A stretch of 5,479 bases of DNA from CAZVWH01 sp964631175. Lineage in GTDB: Bacteria > Planctomycetota > Phycisphaerae > Sedimentisphaerales > Anaerobacaceae. The notes beneath the pieces were generated by a model that ran no database searches, was not told the origin of the DNA, and saw only the letters and a program-made list of their open reading frames with translations. Of the stretch, positions 5,421-5,479 are shown piece by piece. The DNA lies in assembly GCA_964631175.1 (NCBI GenBank), contig CAZVWH010000143.1, positions 1 through 5,479 on the forward strand, read 5' to 3'. Position 1 is the first letter of the stretch, and every line of letters starts with the position of its first letter. Made by a program: the position numbers and the translations under genes.

Positions 5421-5479
5421 TACCTGCTTCACGACGTGGCTTAAACCAAGTCCTGAATATTCACTAATCCTTTTTGAGA

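Noticed and set aside
5454..5463. TGAATATTCA palindrome resembling an ArgR ARG box
   Set aside because: The half-sites abut directly, whereas the ARG box has about four A/T bases between TGAAT and ATTCA. It is also about 190 nt upstream of the proposed argB promoter, and no argR gene is visible.
1..5479. CRISPR array, insertion sequence, prophage or defence genes
   Set aside because: No regularly spaced repeats, transposase or recombinase motifs, or target-site duplications were seen. All long frames are accounted for by the surface protein and arginine genes.

Overview
The window looks like chromosomal DNA from a planctomycete, most likely of the Phycisphaerae (Sedimentisphaerales-like) type. 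This is an inference. It rests mainly on the style of the first protein: a fibronectin-III-like module with the phrases LSWEPG, YWRVDEVND and SFTTANF, followed by a VDDFEDYND carbohydrate-binding-like module ending in LYIDDIRL. That layout is very common in large secreted planctomycete proteins. The three arginine genes read like planctomycete versions too. No 16S, tRNA or other phylogenetic marker is present to confirm it.

Layout. Positions 1-1970 (+) hold the 3' part of a long multidomain, probably secreted surface or polysaccharide-associated protein; its start lies before the window. A strong rho-independent terminator at 2025-2058 closes it. Reading the other way is a compact arginine-biosynthesis operon on the minus strand in the order argB (5194-4307), argD (4258-3071), argF (3009-2071). 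The upstream region 5195-5479 contains no convincing gene. It holds a perfect Shine-Dalgarno for argB, a candidate argB promoter, an imperfect hairpin, and a near-consensus sigma70-type promoter pointing the other way (+), presumably for a gene or RNA beyond the right edge.

How the genes work together. ArgB phosphorylates N-acetylglutamate. ArgD transaminates N-acetylglutamate semialdehyde to N-acetylornithine. ArgF carbamoylates ornithine to citrulline. The intervening ArgC step and the deacetylation step (ArgJ or ArgE), and the final ArgG/ArgH steps, are not encoded here and must lie elsewhere. ArgB carries the N-terminal helix and C-terminal signature of the arginine-inhibited hexameric class, so feedback control probably acts on this enzyme.

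I found no mobile element, CRISPR array, defence system or novel multi-gene system. The most unusual feature is the two spacers inside the operon. Both are made largely of palindromic repeats, from two different families, and in both cases the repeat overlaps the TAG stop codon of the gene upstream. The rest is well-conserved core metabolism.
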